The notes under the pieces: generated by a model
What the model was told of the DNA's origin: nothing
Database searches by the model: none
Seen by the model: only the letters and a program-made list of their open reading frames with translations
Assembly (NCBI GenBank): GCA_002431865.1
Contig: DJEI01000017.1
Location: 1-9,301 of the forward strand
Source of the DNA: Lachnospiraceae bacterium UBA5902
Lineage (GTDB): Bacteria > Bacillota > Clostridia > Lachnospirales > Lachnospiraceae
Length of the DNA stretch: 9,301 bases
Reading direction: 5' to 3'
Shown: in pieces, positions 1 to 6,236 of the stretch
How positions within the stretch are numbered: position 1 is the first letter of the stretch
Layout of the letters: each line of letters begins with the position of its first letter
Program-made: the position numbers and the translations under genes

Positions 1-22
1 CATTCTTAGCGACAACTTCTAT

Positions 23-51
23 AACTTATCACTTTGTTTCGTCTTTGTCAA
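23..51 (-). promoter_or_regulatory. Possible second outward promoter (sigma-A type)
   Basis: On the minus strand a perfect -35 hexamer TTGACA (46-51) is followed after 17 bp by TAAGTT (23-28), which is only a half match to TATAAT. An A-rich tract lies just upstream of the -35 (52-69), as in an UP element. It would fire out of the left edge of the window. The good -35 and correct spacing support it; the poor -10 keeps it uncertain. Confidence 0.4.
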
Positions 52-137
52 TAACTTTTTTTATTTTTTCAAAGTTTTTGATTTCGAAAGTGATATCAAA
101 TTTGAAGTTTTACTGTCGTCTCAGTGACAGCTTGCTT

Positions 138-166
138 ATAATAGCACTCTAATTTTGGAAAGTCAA
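138..166 (-). promoter_or_regulatory. Strong outward promoter (sigma-A type, extended -10)
   Basis: On the minus strand TTGACT (161-166) and TATTAT (138-143) are separated by exactly 17 bp. The -10 is preceded by TGC, giving an extended -10 (TGCTATTAT). It points left, away from the peptidase gene, so it should drive a gene beyond the window edge with a leader of at least about 130 nt. No clear intrinsic terminator separates it from the peptidase gene, so some read-through from upstream is possible. An A-rich tract lies upstream at 182-199. Confidence 0.7.
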
Positions 167-224
167 CCCCCTTTCTCAATTTTTTTATTTTTGTCGAATC
201 AGTGGCATAGTTTCTTTTTTTCGG

Positions 225-1349
225 TCACTGTGCAGCCTTAAATGCCCAGATCGCAGAGATCTGATATTGTAATGTATCATAGTCCCACAACTGTTGGCTT
301 CGTTCAATACTGTTTGGATCATGAACACGGAACTTATCTCCTTCCATTCCAGCGATCACGATAAAATGTCCCTGTGAAGTAAAGTCTCCGGACCGCATTG
401 CACATACAAGCGGATGTCCCTGTGAGAGTTCCTCCTGCATGTTATCTTTGCTCAGGTAAATATAGTATCCCTGTACGCCATACACTGCGGCTACCTCATC
501 CATAAAGGACCACTTCGTTCCGGAATTCTGCTCATAGTATCCATGTTCCGTTGCATAATCCGCCAGCTTGTCCGGTGTTGCCTGCTGATTTTTCGTCAGC
601 CCGATGACAATCATCGAAAGGCAGGTTGGTCCACAGCCGGACAATCCGATGACATCATTTCCGTAGGCATCATACCCCCAGCGCTTATCCCATTGGATAA
701 ACAGAGGGATTCCATCTAATTCAGATGCCTCCAATGTACCGGAGGTCGTATCATAGTTTTCCTGATAACCAAGTGCAAAATCCAGCATATTCGGATTGCA
801 GCACAAATTATTTAAAAGCGCCTCCGGATATTGATCCATATGATCGTAGATTGTCTGAAATTCCGGATACCTGTCTGCCAGATTCCTCAACCTTGTCTGA
901 ATCTCCTCTGTCAAATAATGTGCTGGTGATCCTGCCATATATTTTTTTTCATAATAGTCTGGCAATGCCTGACTCTGTACCTGTGTGACCTCTCCGGTTG
1001 CCTGCACCTTCGGCTCTGTGGTATCTACCGGCTGTTCTGTGGTTGCTTCCTCACTGGCTGCCGCCGCATCTAATACACCCTGCTTGGGGGAGGAAATCCC
1101 TCTTCGCACCAAAGCCACAATCAACACCAGCATGGCAGCACAGATACACAGGCAGAATAATTCCTTTGCCCGTTGTTTTTTTCTTCTGCGCCGACGCAGT
1201 TCTTCCTTTTTCTTCTTTAATTTTTTTCTACGCAGTTCTTCGCGTTGCTGTTCCTGCAGCATCGTCCGCCTCCTAATGACTTCTGAATCTTCGGGGATTA
1301 TACCCACATTCCCGCCCGGTTCATTCCTCCAGTATCTTTCGCATTCCAT
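225..1349 (-). CDS. Membrane-anchored C39-like cysteine peptidase
   Basis: This is probably a cell-surface cysteine peptidase of the papain-like C39/C39_2 group. Numbering is for the 374-residue product starting at ATG 1349. Residues 30-62 are extremely rich in Arg and Lys, then a single hydrophobic segment (about 64-81, containing LCICAAMLVLIVALV) acts as an uncleaved anchor. A Ser/Thr/Glu-rich linker (about 87-130) and an unassigned region follow. The C39-like domain runs from about 212 to the end, with catalytic Cys239 in SGCGPTC, His328 in GHFIVI and Asp344 in VHDPNS. The basic tail should stay inside and the catalytic domain outside. The substrate is unknown: no ABC transporter or double-glycine peptide lies nearby, so a bacteriocin-processing role is not supported. 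Start: a GTG at 1361 overlaps the Shine-Dalgarno AAGGAG (1361-1366) and is unlikely. ATG 1349 sits 11 nt from it. A second ATG at 1262 has a perfect AGGAGG 6 nt upstream and would give 345 residues. Tandem 11-bp repeats lie directly upstream. Confidence 0.85.
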   Translation of the reverse strand: MECERYWRNEPGGNVGIIPEDSEVIRRRTMLQEQQREELRRKKLKKKKEELRRRRRKKQRAKELFCLCICAAMLVLIVALVRRGISSPKQGVLDAAAASEEATTEQPVDTTEPKVQATGEVTQVQSQALPDYYEKKYMAGSPAHYLTEEIQTRLRNLADRYPEFQTIYDHMDQYPEALLNNLCCNPNMLDFALGYQENYDTTSGTLEASELDGIPLFIQWDKRWGYDAYGNDVIGLSGCGPTCLSMIVIGLTKNQQATPDKLADYATEHGYYEQNSGTKWSFMDEVAAVYGVQGYYIYLSKDNMQEELSQGHPLVCAMRSGDFTSQGHFIVIAGMEGDKFRVHDPNSIERSQQLWDYDTLQYQISAIWAFKAAQ

Positions 1350-1381
1350 TTTTATGCACACTCCTTTTACAAACCTTCCAT

Positions 1382-1410
1382 AGTCTACACGGATTGTGCA
1401 TCATATCTGT
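1382..1410 (-). promoter_or_regulatory. Candidate promoter of the C39-like peptidase gene
   Basis: On the minus strand TAGACT (1382-1387, 4 of 6 to TATAAT) lies 17 bp from ACAGAT (1405-1410), a poor -35. A weak -35 overlapped by regulator boxes is what an activator-dependent promoter looks like. The two units nearest the gene (1392-1413) cover the -35 region. The start point would fall near 1375, just ahead of the Shine-Dalgarno at 1361-1366. This is inferred from position and weak matches. Confidence 0.3.
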
Positions 1411-1457
1411 CTCATATATGTATCATTTTTCCATCTTAGTTGCATATTTATTGCATC
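1392..1457 (-). repeat. Six in-phase 11-bp direct repeats, candidate regulator boxes
   Basis: On the minus strand six contiguous 11-bp units run toward the peptidase gene: GATGCAATAAA (1447-1457), TATGCAACTAA (1436-1446), GATGGAAAAAT (1425-1435), GATACATATAT (1414-1424), GAGACAGATAT (1403-1413) and GATGCACAATC (1392-1402). The first three are the most alike; the fifth is weak. One turn-like 11-bp phasing of direct repeats is the known binding arrangement of OmpR/PhoB-family regulators, and a gene for such a regulator lies 2.4 kb away. Matching units precede that regulator gene. Binding itself is inferred. Confidence 0.6.
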
Positions 1458-1504
1458 ATATGCCACCCCGCGGCAGCATGATAACCTACACACGCATCCG
1501 CGTG
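1455..1504 (-). other. Two small hairpins after the three-gene operon
   Basis: Just after the stop codon of the 287-residue protein is a 5-bp stem with a 4-nt loop (CACGC 1491-1495, GCGTG 1500-1504). Next comes an imperfect stem (ATCAT 1455-1459 with ATGAT 1478-1482, TGCC 1461-1464 with GGCA 1472-1475). Neither is followed by a T-run in the direction of transcription, so neither is a textbook intrinsic terminator. They could protect the mRNA 3' end or terminate weakly. The second hairpin overlaps the outermost 11-bp box by three bases (1455-1457). Confidence 0.3.
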
Positions 1505-1506
1505 CC

Positions 1507-2370
1507 TCAATTTATCACGTCCCCATCACAGATACTCTTGATTGATAATACATCCTGATCAACCCACATGCCAATCTCTACAAACTGCTTATCAGCCGTT
1601 TGATGTTCAGAGATTTCCACCATGTCTTCATTTGCTGCCAGCTTACCATTTCCGTTCATATTGTAAGCTTCTCCATAGGTTTCATTATAGACACCATAAT
1701 TATATTTCTTAATTATTATGTCTTTGGAAACGCCCAGCTTCTCTGCCATATAGGTTACCACATCGGCATCCAGCAGCTCTTTCCATTCTTTTTCTGTCAT
1801 ATATGCATATACAGTATACCCCAAAATCTTTCCGGTTTCCATATCCACAGCTAAATAAACATAATCATCCGATACCTGAAATGTCATATATTCGAGCATC
1901 AGGTATTGATTCATATTCTCCAGATTAACCAGAGTCTCGTAATGTGGATTGGCATACTCATCCTGCATATTAAAATCCAGTTCCGGCACTAAATGTGCCT
2001 GACGCATTTCCTCTATCTGCGCAGCTATCTGCAATTGCAGGTCATAGTCATCATACATTTCTGTGTCTTCTGCCGGATAAGAGTTCGATACGTGAGTTCC
2101 TGTCTGGCTCCAGTCCAGCAAATCCAGTTTTTCCTCCATCGTCATCTGCGCGGCAGTATCCAGATAGGATGTATCCGCCTGCTGCACATATATATGGTCA
2201 ATCTCATTTTTATCCATCATTGCAAATATCGTCTTCGGTGCCATGATTCCGATCGCCAGAACAGCAGTTCCAGCCAGCACACACAGGCAGTTTCGAAGGA
2301 CACTTTTCAGGAAATTATCGTTTTTCTGTATTTTTTCTTCGTTTTGCTTTGTTTCCGCACGTTTCCTCAT
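1507..2370 (-). CDS. Unrecognised membrane-anchored extracytoplasmic protein
   Basis: I do not recognise this 287-residue protein. It has a short, charged N-terminal tail (1-25), one hydrophobic segment (about 26-46, NCLCVLAGTAVLAIGIMAP) and a long acidic, Tyr- and Met-rich remainder that should lie outside the membrane. The stretch YVYLAVDMETGKILGYTVYA (171-190) resembles the strand-turn-strand 'D..TGKILG' pattern of PepSY-like domains, but I would not assign the family on that alone. Its ATG overlaps the TGA of the histidine kinase by 4 bp (ATGA), with GGAGG (2378-2382) 7 nt upstream, so the two are translationally coupled. Position and topology recall membrane-anchored accessory proteins that modulate a partner kinase (YycH and YycI for WalK are the known example), but no homology to those is claimed. 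It is the last gene of the regulator-kinase operon. Confidence 0.8.
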   Translation of the reverse strand: MRKRAETKQNEEKIQKNDNFLKSVLRNCLCVLAGTAVLAIGIMAPKTIFAMMDKNEIDHIYVQQADTSYLDTAAQMTMEEKLDLLDWSQTGTHVSNSYPAEDTEMYDDYDLQLQIAAQIEEMRQAHLVPELDFNMQDEYANPHYETLVNLENMNQYLMLEYMTFQVSDDYVYLAVDMETGKILGYTVYAYMTEKEWKELLDADVVTYMAEKLGVSKDIIIKKYNYGVYNETYGEAYNMNGNGKLAANEDMVEISEHQTADKQFVEIGMWVDQDVLSIKSICDGDVIN

Positions 2371-3845
2371 ACTTCTTCCTCCGTTTCCTTCTTTTCCACG
2401 CTTTCATGTCTGCATACGCCCTTCGGGAAGCAGACACTCACCTGTGTTCCAATCCCTTTCTTACTCATGATCTGCAATCTTGCCTGATGCAGCTTCACGA
2501 TCTCACTACATATCGCAAGTCCCAGTCCTGCACCACCGTTCGCACGGGAGCGCGATTTATCAACCATATAAAACGCTTCTGTCAGGCGGCTCAGATTTTC
2601 CTCGTCAATCCCGCATCCATTATCCTTGATTCCCATCCGGTATTCGTCGGATACCCATACACCAAATAACGAGATCTTTCCTTTTCCATCCATGGATTTT
2701 CTGGCATTATCAAATAAATTGATCAATACTGTTTTCATCAGATCCGGTTCGAGTTTCACGATCGCCGGCTGGACATTTACCGTCAGCTCGATCTCATACT
2801 TATCGGCAACCGGAAGTAATGTCTCATAAACCGCATCCACGAAATTCACGATATCCATGTCATAAAAAAGGAAATCCTGCTTTTTGAGAACGATTAGATC
2901 CATCAGTTTCATCGACATTTTCTCAAGACGTCTGCCCTCCACAACAATCTGATTCGCATAAGTAATCAGATCCTCTTCTGAAAGCTGGTTGGAACGGATC
3001 AGATCCGCATAGCCGATCATCGAGGTAAGCGGCGTCTTTAACTCATGCGCAAAGTTGTTCGTAAACATCTCCTGACTTTTTGTTTTTTCTTCCAGTTCTT
3101 TCATCGTCTTGTTCAGGCTGGTGGACATCCGATTGAAATCCTCCGCCAATACACCAATCTCATCTTTGCTTTTCTTTCTGATCCGGATTCCCGCACGCCC
3201 TCCAGCGACCAGCTTGGTTGCCTTCGACAACCGCCGGATTGGAACCACGATCATGTTGTTTAAGATTGCCATCAGCATGAGACAAACGATCATAACGATA
3301 ATCATGATCACCCGGAACATTCGAAGCTGCGCATCCCGATTTCCATAATCCCGCGTGATGTCAGAAAACGTCTCTACATAATAGTCACGTTCCAATACCT
3401 GGAAACTTGTTCCGGTATATAATAAATATCTGCCATTCTCTTTTATGATCTTGTAGCCTTGCTGACCCGCTTTCAGATCATCCCGGCAGATTGACACACT
3501 TGACTCCTTAAAACCGCTCGTGCTGTAAATCCTTGCCTTTTCATCTGTCCAGATTGCAAACTGCACCTCCTCGCCGGCATTCCGGATAGAAACCGACTGT
3601 GCTGCCTGTCGCACGACAACATTTTTCTGTTTCTCGTATCCGGTGTCCCGGTATACGAGATTGATCGTCCGTTTTACATTCTGTACGAGATTGATACAGA
3701 CAACGCTTGCATTATTATATCCGTTCTGAATATCCTTTTCTCTTGCACTTTGGAATCCGGAATGAATCAAAAATGTTCCACACGCCGAAAATGCCAGCAT
3801 CATACAGGTACAAACGGATAAAAATAGTTTCCAAAATAATTTCAA
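2367..3845 (-). CDS. Sensor histidine kinase with HAMP domain
   Basis: This is a 492-residue transmembrane histidine kinase that should phosphorylate the response regulator encoded just upstream. Layout: TM1 about 6-28; an extracytoplasmic sensor region about 29-175 with no recognised fold; TM2 about 177-199; HAMP about 196-250 (VVPIRRL, then DEIGVLAEDFNRM); HisKA with the H-box FAHELKTPLT and phospho-acceptor His267; HATPase_c with the N-box around Asn380 (LINLFDNA), G1 DNGCG (408-412) and G2 GGAGLGL (437-443). All key residues are intact. The start codon is TTG: GGAGG (3853-3857) lies 7 nt upstream, and the next Met codons fall inside TM1, so a later start would destroy it. The gene begins 2 bp after the regulator stop and overlaps the next gene by 4 bp. 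A charged tail rich in Glu and Lys (about 479-492) follows the ATPase domain. The stimulus is unknown; an envelope signal is a guess from the neighbours. Confidence 0.95.
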   Translation of the reverse strand: MKLFWKLFLSVCTCMMLAFSACGTFLIHSGFQSAREKDIQNGYNNASVVCINLVQNVKRTINLVYRDTGYEKQKNVVVRQAAQSVSIRNAGEEVQFAIWTDEKARIYSTSGFKESSVSICRDDLKAGQQGYKIIKENGRYLLYTGTSFQVLERDYYVETFSDITRDYGNRDAQLRMFRVIMIIVMIVCLMLMAILNNMIVVPIRRLSKATKLVAGGRAGIRIRKKSKDEIGVLAEDFNRMSTSLNKTMKELEEKTKSQEMFTNNFAHELKTPLTSMIGYADLIRSNQLSEEDLITYANQIVVEGRRLEKMSMKLMDLIVLKKQDFLFYDMDIVNFVDAVYETLLPVADKYEIELTVNVQPAIVKLEPDLMKTVLINLFDNARKSMDGKGKISLFGVWVSDEYRMGIKDNGCGIDEENLSRLTEAFYMVDKSRSRANGGAGLGLAICSEIVKLHQARLQIMSKKGIGTQVSVCFPKGVCRHESVEKKETEEEV

Positions 3846-3847
3846 GC

Positions 3848-4501
3848 TTATACCTCCAGCCGGTATCCTACCTTATATACCGGTACAATCTTATCCTCCA
3901 AGCCCAGCTTCTTACGCAGTCGCTGTACATGCAGATCAACCGTACGGCTGTCTCCGTAATATGGTTCATGCCATACACTCTCGAAGATCCGCTCCCGGAA
4001 CAATGCAACATTTGGGTTGCGCATAAACATCACTAAAATCTCATACTCTTTCTTCGTCAGGTGGATCTCCTCGCCCGCTTTCTTTACCTGAAAGGACTGT
4101 GTATCCACCTCAATATCGTAGGCGGTAAGCGTCTGCGATACTTTGTTGTACCTGCGCAGCACGCGTTCCACTCTGGCGAGCAGTTCGATGATCTCGAACG
4201 GCTTTACCATATAATCTTCTGCACCAAGCTTTAATCCTTTGACTTTATCCTGCACATCTCCCATTGCAGTGAGAAAAATCACCGGGACATGATAATAATT
4301 AAAATATTCCATCAGCGAAAATCCATCCGGTCCCGGCAGCATAATATCGACGAGTGCCAGATCGTACACCTCCTGTTCAAGCTGTCCGGCAACCGATGTG
4401 CCATCGTAGACACAATCACACAGGTATCCTGCATTCCGTAAACTGATCTCTATGACATTGGAGATGGATGTATCATCTTCCACAACTAAAATTCGATTCA
4501 T
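3848..4501 (-). CDS. OmpR/PhoB-family response regulator
   Basis: This is a 217-residue DNA-binding response regulator, first gene of a regulator-kinase-membrane protein operon. The receiver domain (1-115) has the acidic pocket Glu8-Asp9-Asp10, phospho-acceptor Asp52 in ALVDIMLPGPDG, the conserved Thr78 and Lys100-Pro101. The C-terminal winged-helix domain (about 124-217) carries the recognition helix SRTVDLHVQRLRKKLG (185-200) and ends with the typical YKVGYRLE. Length and order match the OmpR/PhoB family. The ATG is preceded by AAGGAG (4510-4515) 8 nt away. A terminator for the upstream operon and three 11-bp direct repeats lie between this gene and the Nudix gene. The same repeats precede the C39-like peptidase gene, suggesting autoregulation plus control of the peptidase (inference). 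Which named regulator it corresponds to cannot be told from the sequence alone. Confidence 0.95.
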   Translation of the reverse strand: MNRILVVEDDTSISNVIEISLRNAGYLCDCVYDGTSVAGQLEQEVYDLALVDIMLPGPDGFSLMEYFNYYHVPVIFLTAMGDVQDKVKGLKLGAEDYMVKPFEIIELLARVERVLRRYNKVSQTLTAYDIEVDTQSFQVKKAGEEIHLTKKEYEILVMFMRNPNVALFRERIFESVWHEPYYGDSRTVDLHVQRLRKKLGLEDKIVPVYKVGYRLEV

Positions 4502-4547
4502 AAACCTGTCTCCTTGTTATTTTTAATGACGGCTTTTTCCTGCAATT

Positions 4548-4560
4548 CCGCCCATGGCGG
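4548..4560 (-). other. Small palindrome in the response regulator leader
   Basis: CCGCC (4548-4552) and GGCGG (4556-4560) form a perfect 5-bp stem with a CAT loop, 46 bp before the regulator start codon. It lies after the terminator and before the ribosome binding site. It could be an operator half-site pair, a leader hairpin, or chance; there is no T-run after it. Confidence 0.3.
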
Positions 4561-4565
4561 GCATA

Positions 4566-4603
4566 CAAAAACAGAGAGGAGCCATCTCTGACCTCTCTCT
4601 GTT
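4566..4603 (-). terminator. Intrinsic terminator of the ROK-Nudix operon
   Basis: In the minus-strand RNA AACAGAGAGAGG (4592-4603) pairs with CCTCTCTGTT (4570-4579). This gives a 10-bp stem with a 2-nt bulge and a 12-nt loop, followed directly by a run of five Ts (4567-4571, overlapping the last stem bases). It lies 65 bp after the Nudix stop codon and 64 bp before the response regulator gene, so it separates the two transcription units. Partial read-through into the regulator operon cannot be excluded. Confidence 0.75.
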
Positions 4604-4635
4604 ATTTTACATCATTGTTGCATCATTTTAGCATC
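4603..4635 (-). repeat. Three in-phase 11-bp direct repeats, candidate regulator boxes
   Basis: On the minus strand three contiguous 11-bp units: GATGCTAAAAT (4625-4635), GATGCAACAAT (4614-4624) and GATGTAAAATA (4603-4613). The middle unit matches the unit GATGCAATAAA upstream of the peptidase gene at 9 of 11 positions. They sit 102-134 bp upstream of the response regulator start codon and directly abut the terminator stem. TGCTAAAAT within the first unit also resembles an extended -10, so a promoter overlapping the boxes is possible. Role inferred: autoregulatory binding site. Confidence 0.55.
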
Positions 4636-4667
4636 AAAATGTAGATTTTTTGATTTTTTTGTAAATT

Positions 4668-5168
4668 TTATGAAAATACCTGTTTGATACTATCATAATG
4701 CAGGAACTTGCCCTGTGCGCCAAGCGCTTCGATTTCCTCGGCAGTCGCTAACATATATCCATCCGTCTCTGCATCCTGCAGATGCAGATCATCCTCTGTG
4801 AAATCTCCGGTAAAGCGATAGATGTCCACAAAATAGTTGTCACCCTCGTCCGGGTTCTCGCGCGTATACGAAAAGACAAAACCGCCCTCAAAGGAAGATA
4901 CATCCAGTCCTGTTTCCTCTTTGATTTCTCGCTTCACTGCATCCAGAGAGTCCTCGCCTGCCTGTGCCGCACCGCCGGATACTTCCCAGCTTCCCGGTGC
5001 CCATGCCTTTGTCATAACACGCTTCGTGATCAGATATTTTCCATTTGTATGACGGATCACGCCAAGCACGGTCAGATGAAAATCTCCCGGCTGCATATGC
5101 CAGTCATTTCGTTTCATTGTACGTCCGGTACGTTGCTTGTCCCGGTCGTAGATATCCCATAATTCCAT
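4668..5168 (-). CDS. Nudix hydrolase
   Basis: This is a 166-residue Nudix-fold protein, likely cytoplasmic, hydrolysing a nucleoside-diphosphate-linked or related pyrophosphate compound; the substrate cannot be read from sequence. The Nudix box spans residues 66-88 and fits G-x5-E-x7-REUxEExGU completely: Gly66, Glu72, then REIKEETGL (80-88) with the metal-binding glutamates. The N-terminal MELWDIYDRD...GRT pattern is typical of the Nudix subgroup distantly related to isopentenyl-diphosphate isomerase and YfcD-like proteins. The start at 5168 is chosen because AGGAGG (5175-5180) lies 6 nt upstream. A longer reading from 5228 would run back into the ROK gene by 47 bp and has no such site. It begins 13 bp after the ROK stop, so the two are cotranscribed, perhaps in sugar-phosphate or nucleotide-sugar housekeeping (inference). 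Confidence 0.93.
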   Translation of the reverse strand: MELWDIYDRDKQRTGRTMKRNDWHMQPGDFHLTVLGVIRHTNGKYLITKRVMTKAWAPGSWEVSGGAAQAGEDSLDAVKREIKEETGLDVSSFEGGFVFSYTRENPDEGDNYFVDIYRFTGDFTEDDLHLQDAETDGYMLATAEEIEALGAQGKFLHYDSIKQVFS

Positions 5169-5181
5169 GTATATCCTCCTT

Positions 5182-6204
5182 TTACTTGGCAAGATTATAT
5201 TTCTGAAGAAAATTAAACAGTGCTCCAATCAAATTGGAATCATTTCCAAATTTGCACAGATCAATCTTCATGCGGTCATAGATGTGTGACATGCGGCGGA
5301 CCTTCGACACATATTTCACAATGCCCTCAAAAAACTTTGGCTGTGCACTGATTCCACCGCCGATCAATATGATCTCCGGTGCCAGAACAATATAGAGATT
5401 GCAGCAATGCCATGCAATATTAAAATACATCTGCTCTAAGATCTGCTGCACCTCTTCGTCTCTGGCTTCTGCCATCTCATAGATTTGTTCTCCGTTCAGT
5501 TCCTGCCATTTCAAACCCTTGACATCTGCAACCTTCCGGCGCAGCGCCTGTACAGATGCCTGCTGTGTCCACAGGCAGGTCGGGTAACGGTAATCCGAAT
5601 CATTCTCTTCGTTTACTTCTTCCAACGGACGCAGATTATCCAAATCTTCCATACGGAGTCCATCACTGACAAACGACATCTCTCCTGCAAGCATACCGAC
5701 ACCATGATGGATTTTCCGGTCAATGACGATACCACCGCCAACGCCTGTACCAAATACAAGCACACAGGCATCCTTACAGTCCTTGGCATTTCCAATCCAG
5801 ACCTCTGCAAGGGCCGCACATTTTGCATCGTTTTCAAGTGCGACCGGCACATTGTCACAGCGTAAGCTGATCAGATTGCCAAGTGGCACCCGGTCAAGGT
5901 ATGGCAGACCGCCACCGCCGTAGACAATACCCTGATTCACATTTACCTGTCCCGGCAGACTAAGTGCGATACCAGTAATCTGATACTCCTTGCTGTATTT
6001 TCCATATATAATATCAATCTGGTTTAAGAAAGCCTCGATTCCCACCTCCGGGTCAACCGTATACGGCGTGATCTCCCTGCCGTTTTCATCGAGTTTTCCA
6101 TCCTGAAATGGTGTAGGCACCTTATATTTCTTATAGATCTTACCTTTCTGATCCATGAGTGCGTACTTGATAAATGTACCACCAACATCAAATACTAAGT
6201 ACAT
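5182..6204 (-). CDS. ROK-family sugar kinase-like protein
   Basis: This is a 340-residue protein of the ROK family (sugar kinases and related repressors). It has no N-terminal helix-turn-helix, so it should be a kinase phosphorylating a hexose or amino sugar with ATP in the cytoplasm. The phosphate-1 motif is FDVGGTFIK (5-13); the catalytic Asp126 lies in LENDAKCAALAE; the phosphate-2 loop is VFGTGVGGG (150-158); HHGVGMLAGE (166-175) matches the ROK signature, and LIGGGIS forms the adenosine-side loop. Oddly, the CxCGxxGCxE zinc motif that usually follows GE-I-GH is missing: here GEMSF is followed by a Glu/Asp-rich stretch. This marks a zinc-less ROK subgroup, so the exact sugar is unknown. 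The start has AGGAGG (6211-6216) 6 nt upstream. The Nudix gene follows 13 bp later. No strong promoter is visible in the 116-bp gap to the permease gene. Confidence 0.92.
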   Translation of the reverse strand: MYLVFDVGGTFIKYALMDQKGKIYKKYKVPTPFQDGKLDENGREITPYTVDPEVGIEAFLNQIDIIYGKYSKEYQITGIALSLPGQVNVNQGIVYGGGGLPYLDRVPLGNLISLRCDNVPVALENDAKCAALAEVWIGNAKDCKDACVLVFGTGVGGGIVIDRKIHHGVGMLAGEMSFVSDGLRMEDLDNLRPLEEVNEENDSDYRYPTCLWTQQASVQALRRKVADVKGLKWQELNGEQIYEMAEARDEEVQQILEQMYFNIAWHCCNLYIVLAPEIILIGGGISAQPKFFEGIVKYVSKVRRMSHIYDRMKIDLCKFGNDSNLIGALFNFLQKYNLAK

Positions 6205-6236
6205 TTTACACCTCCTAATGTTTTCTTATATAATTT

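Noticed and set aside
1..3. Start codon of an outward gene at the left edge (CAT on plus strand)
   Set aside because: There is no ribosome binding site in the preceding bases, so I could not support a coding start there.
225..1361. Bacteriocin-processing ABC transporter peptidase
   Set aside because: The C39-like domain is C-terminal behind a single anchor, with no ABC or multi-span membrane domain and no leader peptide gene nearby.
985..1383. Plus-strand open frame with a Phe/Ser/Arg-rich product
   Set aside because: It is the antisense of the Arg/Lys-rich region of the peptidase; it has no ribosome binding site and the minus-strand gene has clear domain motifs.
1392..1457. CRISPR-like array
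   Set aside because: The units are 11 bp, contiguous and without spacers; this is not CRISPR architecture.
1993..2487. Plus-strand open frame of 164 codons
   Set aside because: It lies antisense to the coupled kinase and membrane-protein genes; the product is low-complexity His/Phe/Ser-rich and has no recognisable motif.
4668..5228. Longer Nudix reading from the ATG at 5228
   Set aside because: It overlaps the ROK gene by 47 bp, has no Shine-Dalgarno, and the extra 20 residues precede a normal Nudix N-terminus; ATG 5168 has AGGAGG at 6 nt.
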